Shown piece after piece: positions 55,679-63,702 of a stretch of DNA of 64,000 nucleotides. The position numbers were made by a program, and so were the translations under genes. Each line of letters begins with the position of its first letter. The first letter of the stretch is position 1. The stretch lies in contig JAEZWM010000016.1 of assembly GCA_023443025.1 (NCBI GenBank), forward strand, positions 6,295 to 70,294, in the 5' to 3' direction. The stretch is from Bacillota bacterium. GTDB taxonomy: Bacteria > Bacillota > Clostridia > Tissierellales > Peptoniphilaceae. The notes beneath the pieces were generated by a model, which worked only from the letters and a program-made list of their open reading frames with translations, had not been told where the DNA came from and did not search any database.

Positions 55679-55735
55679 TAAAGACAGATAATGCAGTTAT
55701 TTTAACAGCAGATGTTTTGTTGAGAGGATGATTTA

Positions 55736-56797
55736 ATGGCAACTTTAAGAAAAAATTTAGCAATTGATTTAGGTACTGCATCCGTACTCGTTTATGTAAG
55801 AGGAAGAGGTGTTGTACTTAATGAGCCATCCGTTGTTGCAATGGACACATTTTCAAAAAATGTACTGGCAGTCGGGTCACAAGCGAAAAAAATGTTGGGA
55901 AGAACACCCGGTAATATTGTCGCAACAAGACCCATGAAAGACGGTGTTATTGCAAATTTCAATTCAACTGAAAAAATGCTCAAATACTTCATCCAAAAAG
56001 CAAATGGAAGGTCAATGATCAGACCAAATGTTGTAATTTGTGTACCTAGCCAGATTACACAGGTCCAAAAAAGAGCAGTACTACAAGCCAGTAGAAATGC
56101 AGGAGCAAATAAGACTTATCTCATCGAAGAACCATTAGCAGCAGCAATAGGATCAGGTGTAGACATAGCCGATCCGGGAGGCAATATGATTATTGATATC
56201 GGTGGAGGAACTACCGATGTTGCTGTAATTGCACTTGGAGGAATTGTAATTAACAAATCAATTAAAATTGCAGGAGATGAGTGTGACGAAGCTATTGCTG
56301 ATTATATAAGAAAGAAATTCAATATGCTAATAGGTGAAAGAACAGCTGAAGAGATTAAAATAGGTATTGGAAATGCTATGCCAAATGAGCTTGATGATAA
56401 ACTTTTTGAAGTTCGAGGGAGAAATCTTATTAACGGATTACCTATGCATGTATTTGTGACGTCTACAGACATCAGTGAAGCTCTTGAGAGACCACTTGAT
56501 GACATAATTGATGCTGTTCACTATGTACTTGACAAAACCCCTCCTGAATTAGCTGCTGACCTTTTTGAAAGAGGAGCACTAATGACTGGTGGAGGTTCAC
56601 TCATTCCCGGTCTTGATAGAAGGATAGAGGATAGGATAGGAATATCAGTTAGACTTGCAGACGGTCCCATTGCGGCGGTTGTAAGAGGTACAGGAAAAGC
56701 TCTTCAATGGATTAACAAACTGGATACCGACGACTCTTCTTACTCTGAAGCGAGACGAAGATCGCTTGAAGAGAGAGAAACGCTTAGAAGAAGATAA
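55736..56797 (+). CDS. mreB: Rod shape-determining protein MreB/Mbl
   Basis: 353 residues. Actin-fold motifs IDLGTASVLVYVRGRG, ATRPMKDGVIANF, IIDIGGGTTDVAVIALGG and TGGGSLIPGLDRRI. The C-terminus extends with a basic tail (EARRRSLEERETLRRR). It polymerises on the membrane and guides cell-wall synthesis. No mreC or mreD is adjacent, as for Bacillus mbl. Its presence argues for an elongated cell or at least an MreB-based wall machinery. Confidence 0.93.
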   Translation: MATLRKNLAIDLGTASVLVYVRGRGVVLNEPSVVAMDTFSKNVLAVGSQAKKMLGRTPGNIVATRPMKDGVIANFNSTEKMLKYFIQKANGRSMIRPNVVICVPSQITQVQKRAVLQASRNAGANKTYLIEEPLAAAIGSGVDIADPGGNMIIDIGGGTTDVAVIALGGIVINKSIKIAGDECDEAIADYIRKKFNMLIGERTAEEIKIGIGNAMPNELDDKLFEVRGRNLINGLPMHVFVTSTDISEALERPLDDIIDAVHYVLDKTPPELAADLFERGALMTGGGSLIPGLDRRIEDRIGISVRLADGPIAAVVRGTGKALQWINKLDTDDSSYSEARRRSLEERETLRRR

Positions 56798-56864
56798 TTT
56801 ATTTTATGTTTTAAGCAAATTTTATAGGGTATATAATTAAAAAGAAATATAGGAGGTGAGTCCC

Positions 56865-56939
56865 TTGGGAGAAATGGAATTTTTTAATGGGTACTTCGCA
56901 GCTACAAGCGGACTACCCGACAGACAAATATTTCGATAA
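56865..56939 (+). CDS. Tiny ORF with a strong ribosome-binding site (24 codons)
   Basis: A TTG start lies five bases after a perfect aggaggtga (56851-56859) and encodes MGEMEFFNGYFAATSGLPDR plus four residues. A -10-like TATAAT is at 56832-56837. A second tiny frame overlaps it at 56887-56958 (MGTSQLQADYPTDKYFDKRI plus three). The length and F.GYF..TSG pattern loosely recall YqzL-type mini-proteins, but this is weak. It may be a small protein, a leader peptide, or a frameshifted pair. Confidence 0.35.
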   Translation: MGEMEFFNGYFAATSGLPDRQIFR

Positions 56940-57054
56940 AAGGATACACGAGCAATAAGGTAAGATAAAATTGAAATAGAAATATGTATATTTTCCTACA
57001 GTTTTTAGCTGTTAGATTTCGAAATATGATTACAATTAAATAAATTAATAATTG

Positions 57055-57088
57055 AAGCTGTCATCCCTTTTGGAATGACAGCTTTTTA
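57055..57088. terminator. Bidirectional terminator
   Basis: agctgtcat (57056-57064) and atgacagct (57075-57083) pair, with cc/gg inside; a T tract follows on the plus strand. It lies at the 3' ends of the converging tiny ORF and response-regulator genes. Confidence 0.8.
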
Positions 57089-57697
57089 TTGACCTTTAAT
57101 ATAATAAACAGCCAGCTGAGTTCTATCTCTTAAATTAAGTTTTTCTAGAATTATACTAATATAATTTCTAACTGTTCCTTCACTTAGAAACATTTCAGAG
57201 GCGATTTCTTTATTGCTTAATCCATCTGCAATATATTTTAGCAGTTCCAGTTCTTTATCGGATAAATCAGGATCATACTTAGGTGAGTTATTTAAAATAT
57301 TCGGTATCTTTGATGCTACTTGGGATTCAAATACAGATTGACCTGCACATACAGATCTGATAGCAGGTACGATATTTTCAAATTCCGATTTAAGCAAGTA
57401 ACCTTTTGCACCATGCATGATACTTTCCTTAATATACTCGTCGTCCAGGAAAGTAGTTAGAAATACTATGCTTGCATTTGGGAAATTAGTAATTATTTCC
57501 TTAAAAGCATCTATACCGGTTTTGTCCTTCATTCTTATATCTAGTAGCATAATATCAGGTATATGTTTTGAGTATAACCTAATAGCATCCTCAGCACTAT
57601 GACCAATATCAACAACTTCCATATCCTCTTCCATTTCTATGATGGTTTTAAGTGCATGAGTTATCAATTTGTCATCATCTATGATTATTATTTTCAT
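57086..57697 (-). CDS. NarL/LuxR-family response regulator
   Basis: 203 residues. Receiver domain (1-120) with phosphoacceptor Asp53 (LLDIRM) and acidic D7/D8; C-terminal GerE helix-turn-helix (LSDKELELLKYIADGLSNKE in part, SEGTVRNYISIILEKL). It is 11 bases downstream of its cognate kinase on the same strand and divergent from an ABC transporter, its likely target, as in the LnrJK-LnrLMN arrangement. Confidence 0.93.
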   Translation of the reverse strand: MKIIIIDDDKLITHALKTIIEMEEDMEVVDIGHSAEDAIRLYSKHIPDIMLLDIRMKDKTGIDAFKEIITNFPNASIVFLTTFLDDEYIKESIMHGAKGYLLKSEFENIVPAIRSVCAGQSVFESQVASKIPNILNNSPKYDPDLSDKELELLKYIADGLSNKEIASEMFLSEGTVRNYISIILEKLNLRDRTQLAVYYIKGQ

Positions 57698-57708
57698 TTT
57701 TCCTCTCC

Positions 57709-58758
57709 CTATTTTGGAATAGTAATAAAAATTCTAAAGCCGTCATTATACGATATGTCGAGGTTGGCATTCATATCCTTAACTCTATTTGTGATAGAAT
57801 ATATACCCATTCCATATTTGATGTCTTTTGATACAGTTCCATTATCTTTAATTAATATAAAAATATAGTCTTTAGACTCGCGAATTGATAATGTCGCCCT
57901 AGTAGCATTTGAGTGTTTGGTTATATTATTTAAGGCTTCTTTTATAATAAATATGATTGAGTATATATCTCTGGTATTAAACTCGTGTAGAATTGAGTAG
58001 TTGTAATCAAGTTTACAAAAATCAAAATTCGCAGCTATTTCATCTAGAGAAGTTTTTAGTGATATTTTTTCTTCTACTAGATTATGAACGCTCTTTCTTA
58101 ATTGATCCATAGAAGATTTTAATGTTAAGTTTAATTCTTCCAGTCTTTCTTTTTCATTAGGGTCATCTGTGCTGACCATAAGTGCACCCAATTGCAATAT
58201 ACCTCTAGATATGGTATGACCTACTCCATCGTGTATATCTCTGGCAATTCGATTTCTCTCCTCTAGCAGTGCTATTGATAAACCACGGTCCTGGTTCTCT
58301 TGCAGCTGCTTATTTAGTCCTGTTAACTCGTCTTGCAGTCTTCTAGATCTATTAAAGTAATCGTCATAACTTCTTTTAATCTCATCATAAATCATATCCT
58401 TGTAAAATATTACATAAGAAACTAGTAAACATATAATCATCTCCGGTATATATATCTTTCTAGTTGATCCTATAAAAAGATATGGAAGAATAAGGAAATG
58501 AGCCATATTGGTATTGTAATCGGCTATAAAAAAAAGTGCTAATGGATAAAACAAGATTATTATGGGATCGAAATAACTTAGCACTAATACAGCTGATAAG
58601 ATCACATATTTTATCCAATGTTTTCTAGTTATGTTTAGAAAACCACAGATTGCCAGAGAAAGCGACATCAAAATTACATAATATTCATTGAATTCATTTA
58701 AAGCCATTAATAGAGCTGTGATTGTCCATATAGTTAGTATACTGATTTTTTTATTCAT
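57709..58758 (-). CDS. Sensor histidine kinase, HisKA_3 type
   Basis: 349 residues from the ATG at 58758 (ttggag upstream). About five membrane segments (10-120) with almost no extracytoplasmic domain, a coiled coil (about 125-165), phosphoacceptor His176 in RDIHDGVGHT, and a C-terminal HATPase. Intramembrane-sensing kinases of this shape (LnrJ-like, LiaS-like) detect membrane-active compounds. The first codon may be either of two ATGs 12 bases apart. Confidence 0.92.
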   Translation of the reverse strand: MNKKISILTIWTITALLMALNEFNEYYVILMSLSLAICGFLNITRKHWIKYVILSAVLVLSYFDPIIILFYPLALFFIADYNTNMAHFLILPYLFIGSTRKIYIPEMIICLLVSYVIFYKDMIYDEIKRSYDDYFNRSRRLQDELTGLNKQLQENQDRGLSIALLEERNRIARDIHDGVGHTISRGILQLGALMVSTDDPNEKERLEELNLTLKSSMDQLRKSVHNLVEEKISLKTSLDEIAANFDFCKLDYNYSILHEFNTRDIYSIIFIIKEALNNITKHSNATRATLSIRESKDYIFILIKDNGTVSKDIKYGMGIYSITNRVKDMNANLDISYNDGFRIFITIPK

Positions 58759-58808
58759 AATTATCTCCAATAGTTAATTCATGACAAATGTAATATTAAT
58801 AATATGAC

Positions 58809-58818
58809 AGTGATCACT
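58809..58818. promoter_or_regulatory. Palindrome in the divergent promoter region
   Basis: agtgatcact is a perfect 10-base palindrome, extended imperfectly (tatgac...ttata), between the kinase and ABC genes. It is a candidate binding site for the NarL-type regulator. A TATACT at 58841-58846 could be the ABC operon -10. Confidence 0.4.
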
Positions 58819-58867
58819 TATATTATAACCCAAAACAACGTATACTTAAATCAATAGGAGGGATAAT

Positions 58868-59803
58868 ATGATAATTGAAGTTAATAATCTTATTAAAAGG
58901 TATAAAGAACTCACAGCACTGGATAATTTTAATTTAGCTGTACAGAGTGGAGAAATCTATGGTCTACTAGGACCCAATGGATCCGGGAAAACTACTGCAA
59001 TAAACAGTATACTCTCAATAATAAAATACGATAGTGGAAGTGTTAAAATATTTGGAGAAGAAATGTCTCCAACTAAGTATGAAATCAAAAGAAGGATTGG
59101 ATATGTACCTCAAGAAGTATCAGTTATGGATGAGCTCTCAGTTAGGGAGAACATAGATCTATTTTGTGGAATGTATATAAGCGACAATTCACTTAGAAAA
59201 AAATATGTAGAAGAGGCTATGGACATAGTAGGAATTACTAAGTTTGAAAAATATATCCCTAAAAAGTTAAGTGGTGGTCTTAAAAGAAGGCTTAATATTG
59301 CTTGTGGTATTGCTCACAAACCTGAATTAATTTTTTTTGATGAACCAACAGTTGCAGTTGACCCACAGAGTAGAAATAATATATTAGAAGGGATACAAGA
59401 ACTCAACAAAGCAGGATCAACAATAATTTACACATCACACTATATGGAAGAAGTCGAGCAAATATGTACTAATATTACGATAATGGATAATGGTAAAAAC
59501 TTGATCACAGGAACTACTGACGAACTTAAAAAAGCTGTAGGTTTAAACGATAGGTTGCTACTTGAAAACCTAAAACTTACTCCTGAACAAATGATGCAGC
59601 TCCAGACTCTGGAATTTGTTGAAAATGTAGATGAGGTAGATGATAACATAGAAATTTATATATCCAATGATATAGCGATAGGATCTATTATAAATCACTT
59701 GAAAATGGATAATCTATACTACAAGAGTTTGAAACTAATAGAACCTAATCTCAATGATGTATTCTTAGGAATAACCGGTAAGGGGTTGAGGGATAATGTT
59801 TAG
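58868..59803 (+). CDS. ABC transporter ATP-binding protein (LnrL-like)
   Basis: 311 residues. Walker A GPNGSGKT (35-42), signature LSGGLKRRL, Walker B LIFFDEPTVAVDP, H-loop TSHYMEE, and a C-terminal extension typical of DrrA/LnrL drug exporters. SD aggaggg. It overlaps the first permease gene by eight bases. Expected to expel or give resistance to a membrane-active compound. Confidence 0.92.
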   Translation: MIIEVNNLIKRYKELTALDNFNLAVQSGEIYGLLGPNGSGKTTAINSILSIIKYDSGSVKIFGEEMSPTKYEIKRRIGYVPQEVSVMDELSVRENIDLFCGMYISDNSLRKKYVEEAMDIVGITKFEKYIPKKLSGGLKRRLNIACGIAHKPELIFFDEPTVAVDPQSRNNILEGIQELNKAGSTIIYTSHYMEEVEQICTNITIMDNGKNLITGTTDELKKAVGLNDRLLLENLKLTPEQMMQLQTLEFVENVDEVDDNIEIYISNDIAIGSIINHLKMDNLYYKSLKLIEPNLNDVFLGITGKGLRDNV

Positions 59804-60914
59804 AAATTTATTTGTATATTACTTTAAAGAGAACATTAGAGTAAAAGAAATTTTATTTTGGAATTTAGCATTTCCGATAGTACTTTCAACTCTAATTTAT
59901 TTAGCTCTTTCAAATATTCAAAGTACCGAAACATTTAAGACTGTGAATATTGGTGTGGAAAGTAAATCTTATGCAATGATACTTGATGAGATAGAAGATG
60001 CAAACGGAGTTAAACTTTTTAATATAGTTCAAACCGATGATTATAATAAAGCCATAATCGATCAGGATATCTCTGGATACCTTAAAGGAGATTCTATTTT
60101 AGAAGTTGTGCTCGGTGAAAATATTATTCCAAACACTGTAATCTATAATGCTGCAAAAACAATGAATAACAAATACAAATTGATAGAGAGTATATTTACT
60201 CAAAATAACAATCCGGTCGTCATAGAATCATTGATGAATGATTTAGATAATGAGAAAAATTATATTGAAACCGGTAGAGACACATCGGGTAAAATGATGA
60301 TTAGTAGTTATTTCTTCACGATTATTGCAATGGTATGTTTAGCGGCATCTTCATCTGGAATTGCTGCGGTAAATATGATACAAATTGATGGAGGAGTACC
60401 TGCTGCAGTGAGGTTCAATATACTACCTGTTTCGAAGATTAAAGTTGTCCTCACAATGTTAATGGCAGCTCTCGTTGTTAGTATGCTACAAACATCAGTT
60501 GTTCTATTATTCATGAGATTTATCCTAGGTGTAAGTTTTGGGAATATGTATCTACAATTGGTAATAGCGATGATATTTTCAACGCTTTTTGGATTATTAC
60601 TGGGAGCGGTGCTAGGACTTCTTGTTAAAGCGAAAATGGAGACTCAGTTAGGATTAGCTGTGGGTGTTTATTTAACCAGTTCATTCTTTGCAGGCATGAT
60701 GACCAGTCAAATGAGAATGGTAATTGCATCAAAGCTGCCGCTTTTCGCTAAGATAAATCCGGCAACGATCATATACCAGCTGTTCAACTCAATGTATTAT
60801 TTCGAAAGTACAGAGCTTTTTATTAAGTATTTTATAAACCTATTAATAGGAATTGCAGTGTTGATGGTAATAGCCCTGGTATTAGCTAGGAGGAGAGAAT
60901 ATGAACGTATTTAA
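59796..60914 (+). CDS. ABC-2 type permease (LnrM-like)
   Basis: 372 residues. One N-terminal membrane helix, a large extracytoplasmic domain (about 45-165), then five helices (from about 170). This is the ABC-2 YhgE/LnrM topology. It overlaps the ATPase gene by eight bases and the next permease gene by 14 bases. Confidence 0.88.
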   Translation: MFRNLFVYYFKENIRVKEILFWNLAFPIVLSTLIYLALSNIQSTETFKTVNIGVESKSYAMILDEIEDANGVKLFNIVQTDDYNKAIIDQDISGYLKGDSILEVVLGENIIPNTVIYNAAKTMNNKYKLIESIFTQNNNPVVIESLMNDLDNEKNYIETGRDTSGKMMISSYFFTIIAMVCLAASSSGIAAVNMIQIDGGVPAAVRFNILPVSKIKVVLTMLMAALVVSMLQTSVVLLFMRFILGVSFGNMYLQLVIAMIFSTLFGLLLGAVLGLLVKAKMETQLGLAVGVYLTSSFFAGMMTSQMRMVIASKLPLFAKINPATIIYQLFNSMYYFESTELFIKYFINLLIGIAVLMVIALVLARRREYERI

Positions 60915-61998
60915 AGCTTATTTTAAAATATTAAAACGAAACATACCATCATTATCGATTCACTTTATAATATTTGTAATAATGTTAGGCGGTTTAATGC
61001 TTGGTATGCCAGGTGATGACTACGAAATCAACGAAAATATTAAAGTATCTGTAATTAATAGAGATACCAATAATGAAAAGGCGAATAAGCTTGAACGATT
61101 TATAAAGGAAAGATACACTACCTATGATATAAAAGATACAGAGGAAGATATTTTAAATGCATTGACGGATGTTTTAAGTGATTATATACTCGTTATAAAT
61201 GAAGGGTTTAAACTTGAGTACTATGGAAGTGCTCAAAGTACCAGTGCAGTTTTGATGAACATGAATATAAATGAGTATCTAAATAATCAAGATATTGCTG
61301 AAAAATATTTGAAGAATCCATCTGATACATTTGATGAAATGATGGCAGAATCACCAAAAACATCTTACGTCACAAATGCTTCAAAAGACAATCTAAGTGT
61401 AGCGATGAGATTAGCATATAACTTTTCCTCATATCCACTTATGGCACTGTTAATGAATGCTATTTTCATAGGCTTAAAGAATTTTAACAAGGAAGACATT
61501 GACAACAGAATTGGAGTATCGGGGGTCAATAGAAAAAAATACACAATGCAGCTTTATATTGCATCTTTAGCATCTGTACTGCTCGTATGGGCTATAATCA
61601 ATACCGTGTCAATAGTACTCTTTAGAAACGCAGATAAGTCAGATTTGATGATGTATGTATTGAATAGTTTGGTATTTGTACTTCCAATTTCAGCTCTTGG
61701 ATTTTTAATATCAAATAATCTCAAAAGAGATGCAGCAATCTCGGGTGCAATAACGGTAATAAGTCTGGGTTTATCATTTATAAGCGGTGTATTTGTTACA
61801 AGTGAATTTTTAAGTAGTGGTCTAGTTAAGGCATCAACATTTTTCCCGACCTACTGGTTTGTCAGAGCAAACACAATAGTCGCTAACAATGGCAATATGT
61901 CTGAAATATGGATGTCTTACTTGGTAATGATAGCTATCACATTAGGTATCTTCGGTTTAAATGCTATACTAAAGAAAAGAAAGACTATAACTATCTAA
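60901..61998 (+). CDS. ABC-2 type permease (LnrN-like)
   Basis: 365 residues with the same topology as the preceding permease: an N-terminal helix (about 17-36), an external domain (about 38-165) and five C-terminal helices. The pair probably forms a heterodimer with the upstream ATPase. SD aggagaga. Last gene of the unit. Confidence 0.88.
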   Translation: MNVFKAYFKILKRNIPSLSIHFIIFVIMLGGLMLGMPGDDYEINENIKVSVINRDTNNEKANKLERFIKERYTTYDIKDTEEDILNALTDVLSDYILVINEGFKLEYYGSAQSTSAVLMNMNINEYLNNQDIAEKYLKNPSDTFDEMMAESPKTSYVTNASKDNLSVAMRLAYNFSSYPLMALLMNAIFIGLKNFNKEDIDNRIGVSGVNRKKYTMQLYIASLASVLLVWAIINTVSIVLFRNADKSDLMMYVLNSLVFVLPISALGFLISNNLKRDAAISGAITVISLGLSFISGVFVTSEFLSSGLVKASTFFPTYWFVRANTIVANNGNMSEIWMSYLVMIAITLGIFGLNAILKKRKTITI

Positions 61999-62113
61999 TA
62001 AGCTTTTTATAAGTGAAGATACAGTCGATAAGATTATAAAACATGAAAGTCTTCGAGAGCTTTGTCGATTTTAATGATTAATGCTCAGGTTATATGATTT
62101 TAATAAAAATAAA

Positions 62114-62142
62114 AATGGGTGGTCATTTGACCGCCCATTATT
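62114..62142. terminator. Bidirectional terminator
   Basis: aatgggtggtca (62114-62125) and tgaccgcccatt (62128-62139) pair with one G-U and a very tight loop. It ends the converging ABC operon and the ECF S-component gene, whose stop lies within the 3' arm. Confidence 0.8.
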
Positions 62143-62665
62143 TGTTCCATTTTATGCTTTTTCTAATATCGACTTTCTCAAATAAATGACCTATGAATAC
62201 ATATATGACAATTCCTCCTAGGCCTTGTAGTGCATTCCAAGGAACTGATACCAGTGCAGCAGACATCGTACCCGATAAAAAGGAGCCTGCAATAAAATAA
62301 CCCACAATCATAATAACAGTAGCAACTATTGAGCCCAGGTATGATCTTGATGAATTAAAAGACAGATCTCCATCAGTTTCTGATATCTTACCCATTGCAT
62401 ATCCCATAAGAGCCTTAATCACTAGTGTAAAAGGTGCCCAAATAGTATATCCGGAAACTATATCGGCAAGTGCGGAACCTACTCCACCTGCCACCAAACC
62501 ATATTTAGCTCCGAAAGTTACAGCAACCAGTAGTATAATTCCGTCGCCGACATGTATGTATCCGCTAGTCGCAGGAATTGGTATTTGAATTACCATAGTA
62601 CCTATTGTTATTAATGCAATTGACAATCCAATATATGCTAAATCTCTAATACGAACATTTTTCAT
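62138..62665 (-). CDS. ECF transporter S component
   Basis: 175 residues, about six membrane segments. IPIPATSGYIHVGDGIILLVA and GLVAGGVGSALADIVSGY are typical of the PF07155-type S components. The substrate (a vitamin, perhaps B6- or thiamin-related) cannot be read from sequence, and no riboswitch is visible upstream. The shared energising module (EcfA/A'/T) is not in the window. Confidence 0.85.
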   Translation of the reverse strand: MKNVRIRDLAYIGLSIALITIGTMVIQIPIPATSGYIHVGDGIILLVAVTFGAKYGLVAGGVGSALADIVSGYTIWAPFTLVIKALMGYAMGKISETDGDLSFNSSRSYLGSIVATVIMIVGYFIAGSFLSGTMSAALVSVPWNALQGLGGIVIYVFIGHLFEKVDIRKSIKWNK

Positions 62666-62884
62666 AAATACCCTCCATTTTGTGAAACTCTACTTAATAT
62701 TATAACATCATCATTAACTAAACTTCAATTATAGTATACACTATGGTAATTTATATTAAAATCTTATAAAAAGTATAAAATAAAAACTTAATTATATTAA
62801 ATAAAACATATAGATAAAAAGAGTAATTAAGAGATAAATAAAGATATAATGTTAAATTAACGTAAAAATCACCTAAAATAGAAT
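62666..62884. other. AT-rich intergenic stretch
   Basis: About 220 bases, extremely AT-rich, with a minus-strand promoter for the S-component gene at 62699-62728. No riboswitch, ORF or repeat is recognised. Confidence 0.5.
62699..62728 (-). promoter_or_regulatory. Promoter for the ECF S-component gene
   Basis: On the minus strand: TTGAAG (62723-62728), 18 bases, TATAAT (62699-62704). Confidence 0.55.
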
Positions 62885-62913
62885 TTGCTAATAAGTCTTT
62901 TGTAGTCTATAAT
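62885..62913 (+). promoter_or_regulatory. Promoter of tRNA-Pro
   Basis: TTGCTA at 62885-62890, 17 bases, TATAAT at 62908-62913, 20 bases before the tRNA. Confidence 0.75.
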
Positions 62914-62932
62914 TTATTTGTTGACTTGTTGA

Positions 62933-63009
62933 CGGGGTGTGGCGCAGTTTGGTAGCGCACGTGGTTTGGGACCATGGGGCCGGGGGTTCAAATCCTCTCA
63001 TCCCGACCA
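62933..63009 (+). tRNA. tRNA-Pro (anticodon TGG)
   Basis: 77 bases with encoded CCA. Acceptor cggggtg/catcccg; D stem gcgc/gcgc; anticodon stem cgtgg/ccatg with loop tttggga giving TGG; T loop ttcaaat. A terminator follows. Confidence 0.97.
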
Positions 63010-63020
63010 TTTTTATTTTT

Positions 63021-63052
63021 AAGTCCAGTGGAGAAATCCATTGGACTTTTTT
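63021..63052 (+). terminator. Terminator after tRNA-Pro
   Basis: aagtccagtgga (63021-63032) and tccattggactt (63037-63048) pair with one G-U, loop gaaa, then TTTT. Confidence 0.88.
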
Positions 63053-63129
63053 ATTGTAAAAAACCCTAAAGAATTATTTAAGGAATGAACTGACCCCCTA
63101 AATCCGGACAAGGATTTGGGGGTTTTAAA

Positions 63130-63702
63130 ATGTCAAAATCATACACATTTGAATTTAAATTAAAAGTAGTTATGGCTTATCTTAATGGTGAAGGAGGATA
63201 TAGTTATTTAGCAAATAAACATGAAATTTCTCAGGAAAGTTTGGTGAGAAGCTGGGTTAATTCATACACTAAATTTGGCGTAGAAGGTCTTAGAAAAAAG
63301 ATGAAAAACAATCAATATAGTAGCGAATTTAAACTCTCTGTATTAAAATATAGGAAATTGCATGAACTATCCTATAGAGAAACTGCAAATCACTTTAATA
63401 TCAATAACCCTTCTATGCTAGTTAACTGGCAAAGGAAATTTGATAAAGAAGGGCTTGCTGGACTTGAAAATAAAAAGAGGGGAAGACCTAGAAAAGACAT
63501 GTCTGATGATAAAACTATTGATAAACAACATGAAAAAGTGAATGAACATACACCTGATGATCCATTAAGTGAGTCAGAAAGACAAGAGCTCAAACGTTTA
63601 AGAGAAGAAAATGAATACCTAAGAATGAGCTTAGAAGTAGAAAAAAAGTTGCAAGCCTTGGTTCGGGAAAAGAAACTAAAAGCAAAGAAAAATCAAAAAT
63701 AG
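63130..63702 (+). CDS. IS3-family transposase OrfA (helix-turn-helix)
   Basis: 190 residues. Two helix-turn-helix units (about 1-55 and 60-112; YSYLANKHEISQESLVRSWV, SYRETANHFNINNPSMLVNW) precede a leucine-zipper-like coiled coil (about 145-180; LKRLREENEYLRMSLEVEKK) that mediates OrfA/OrfAB multimers. The longer OrfA fits the IS150 group. The frame is intact. Confidence 0.93.
   Translation: MSKSYTFEFKLKVVMAYLNGEGGYSYLANKHEISQESLVRSWVNSYTKFGVEGLRKKMKNNQYSSEFKLSVLKYRKLHELSYRETANHFNINNPSMLVNWQRKFDKEGLAGLENKKRGRPRKDMSDDKTIDKQHEKVNEHTPDDPLSESERQELKRLREENEYLRMSLEVEKKLQALVREKKLKAKKNQK
63642..63648 (+). promoter_or_regulatory. Programmed -1 ribosomal frameshift site (A AAA AAG)
   Basis: In the OrfA frame the codons read GAA AAA AAG TTG, giving the canonical slippery heptamer A AAA AAG. 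A -1 slip enters the OrfB frame, which is then open to the window end. Confidence 0.8.

Noticed and set aside
62666..62932. Riboswitch for the ECF S component on the minus strand
   Set aside because: The stretch is nearly pure A/T without conserved riboswitch cores (TPP, FMN, PreQ1 motifs looked for by eye).
62933..63090. tRNA-linked integrative element attachment site
   Set aside because: The neighbouring element is an IS3-type transposon starting about 77 bases after the tRNA; no integrase or repeated tRNA 3' end is present.
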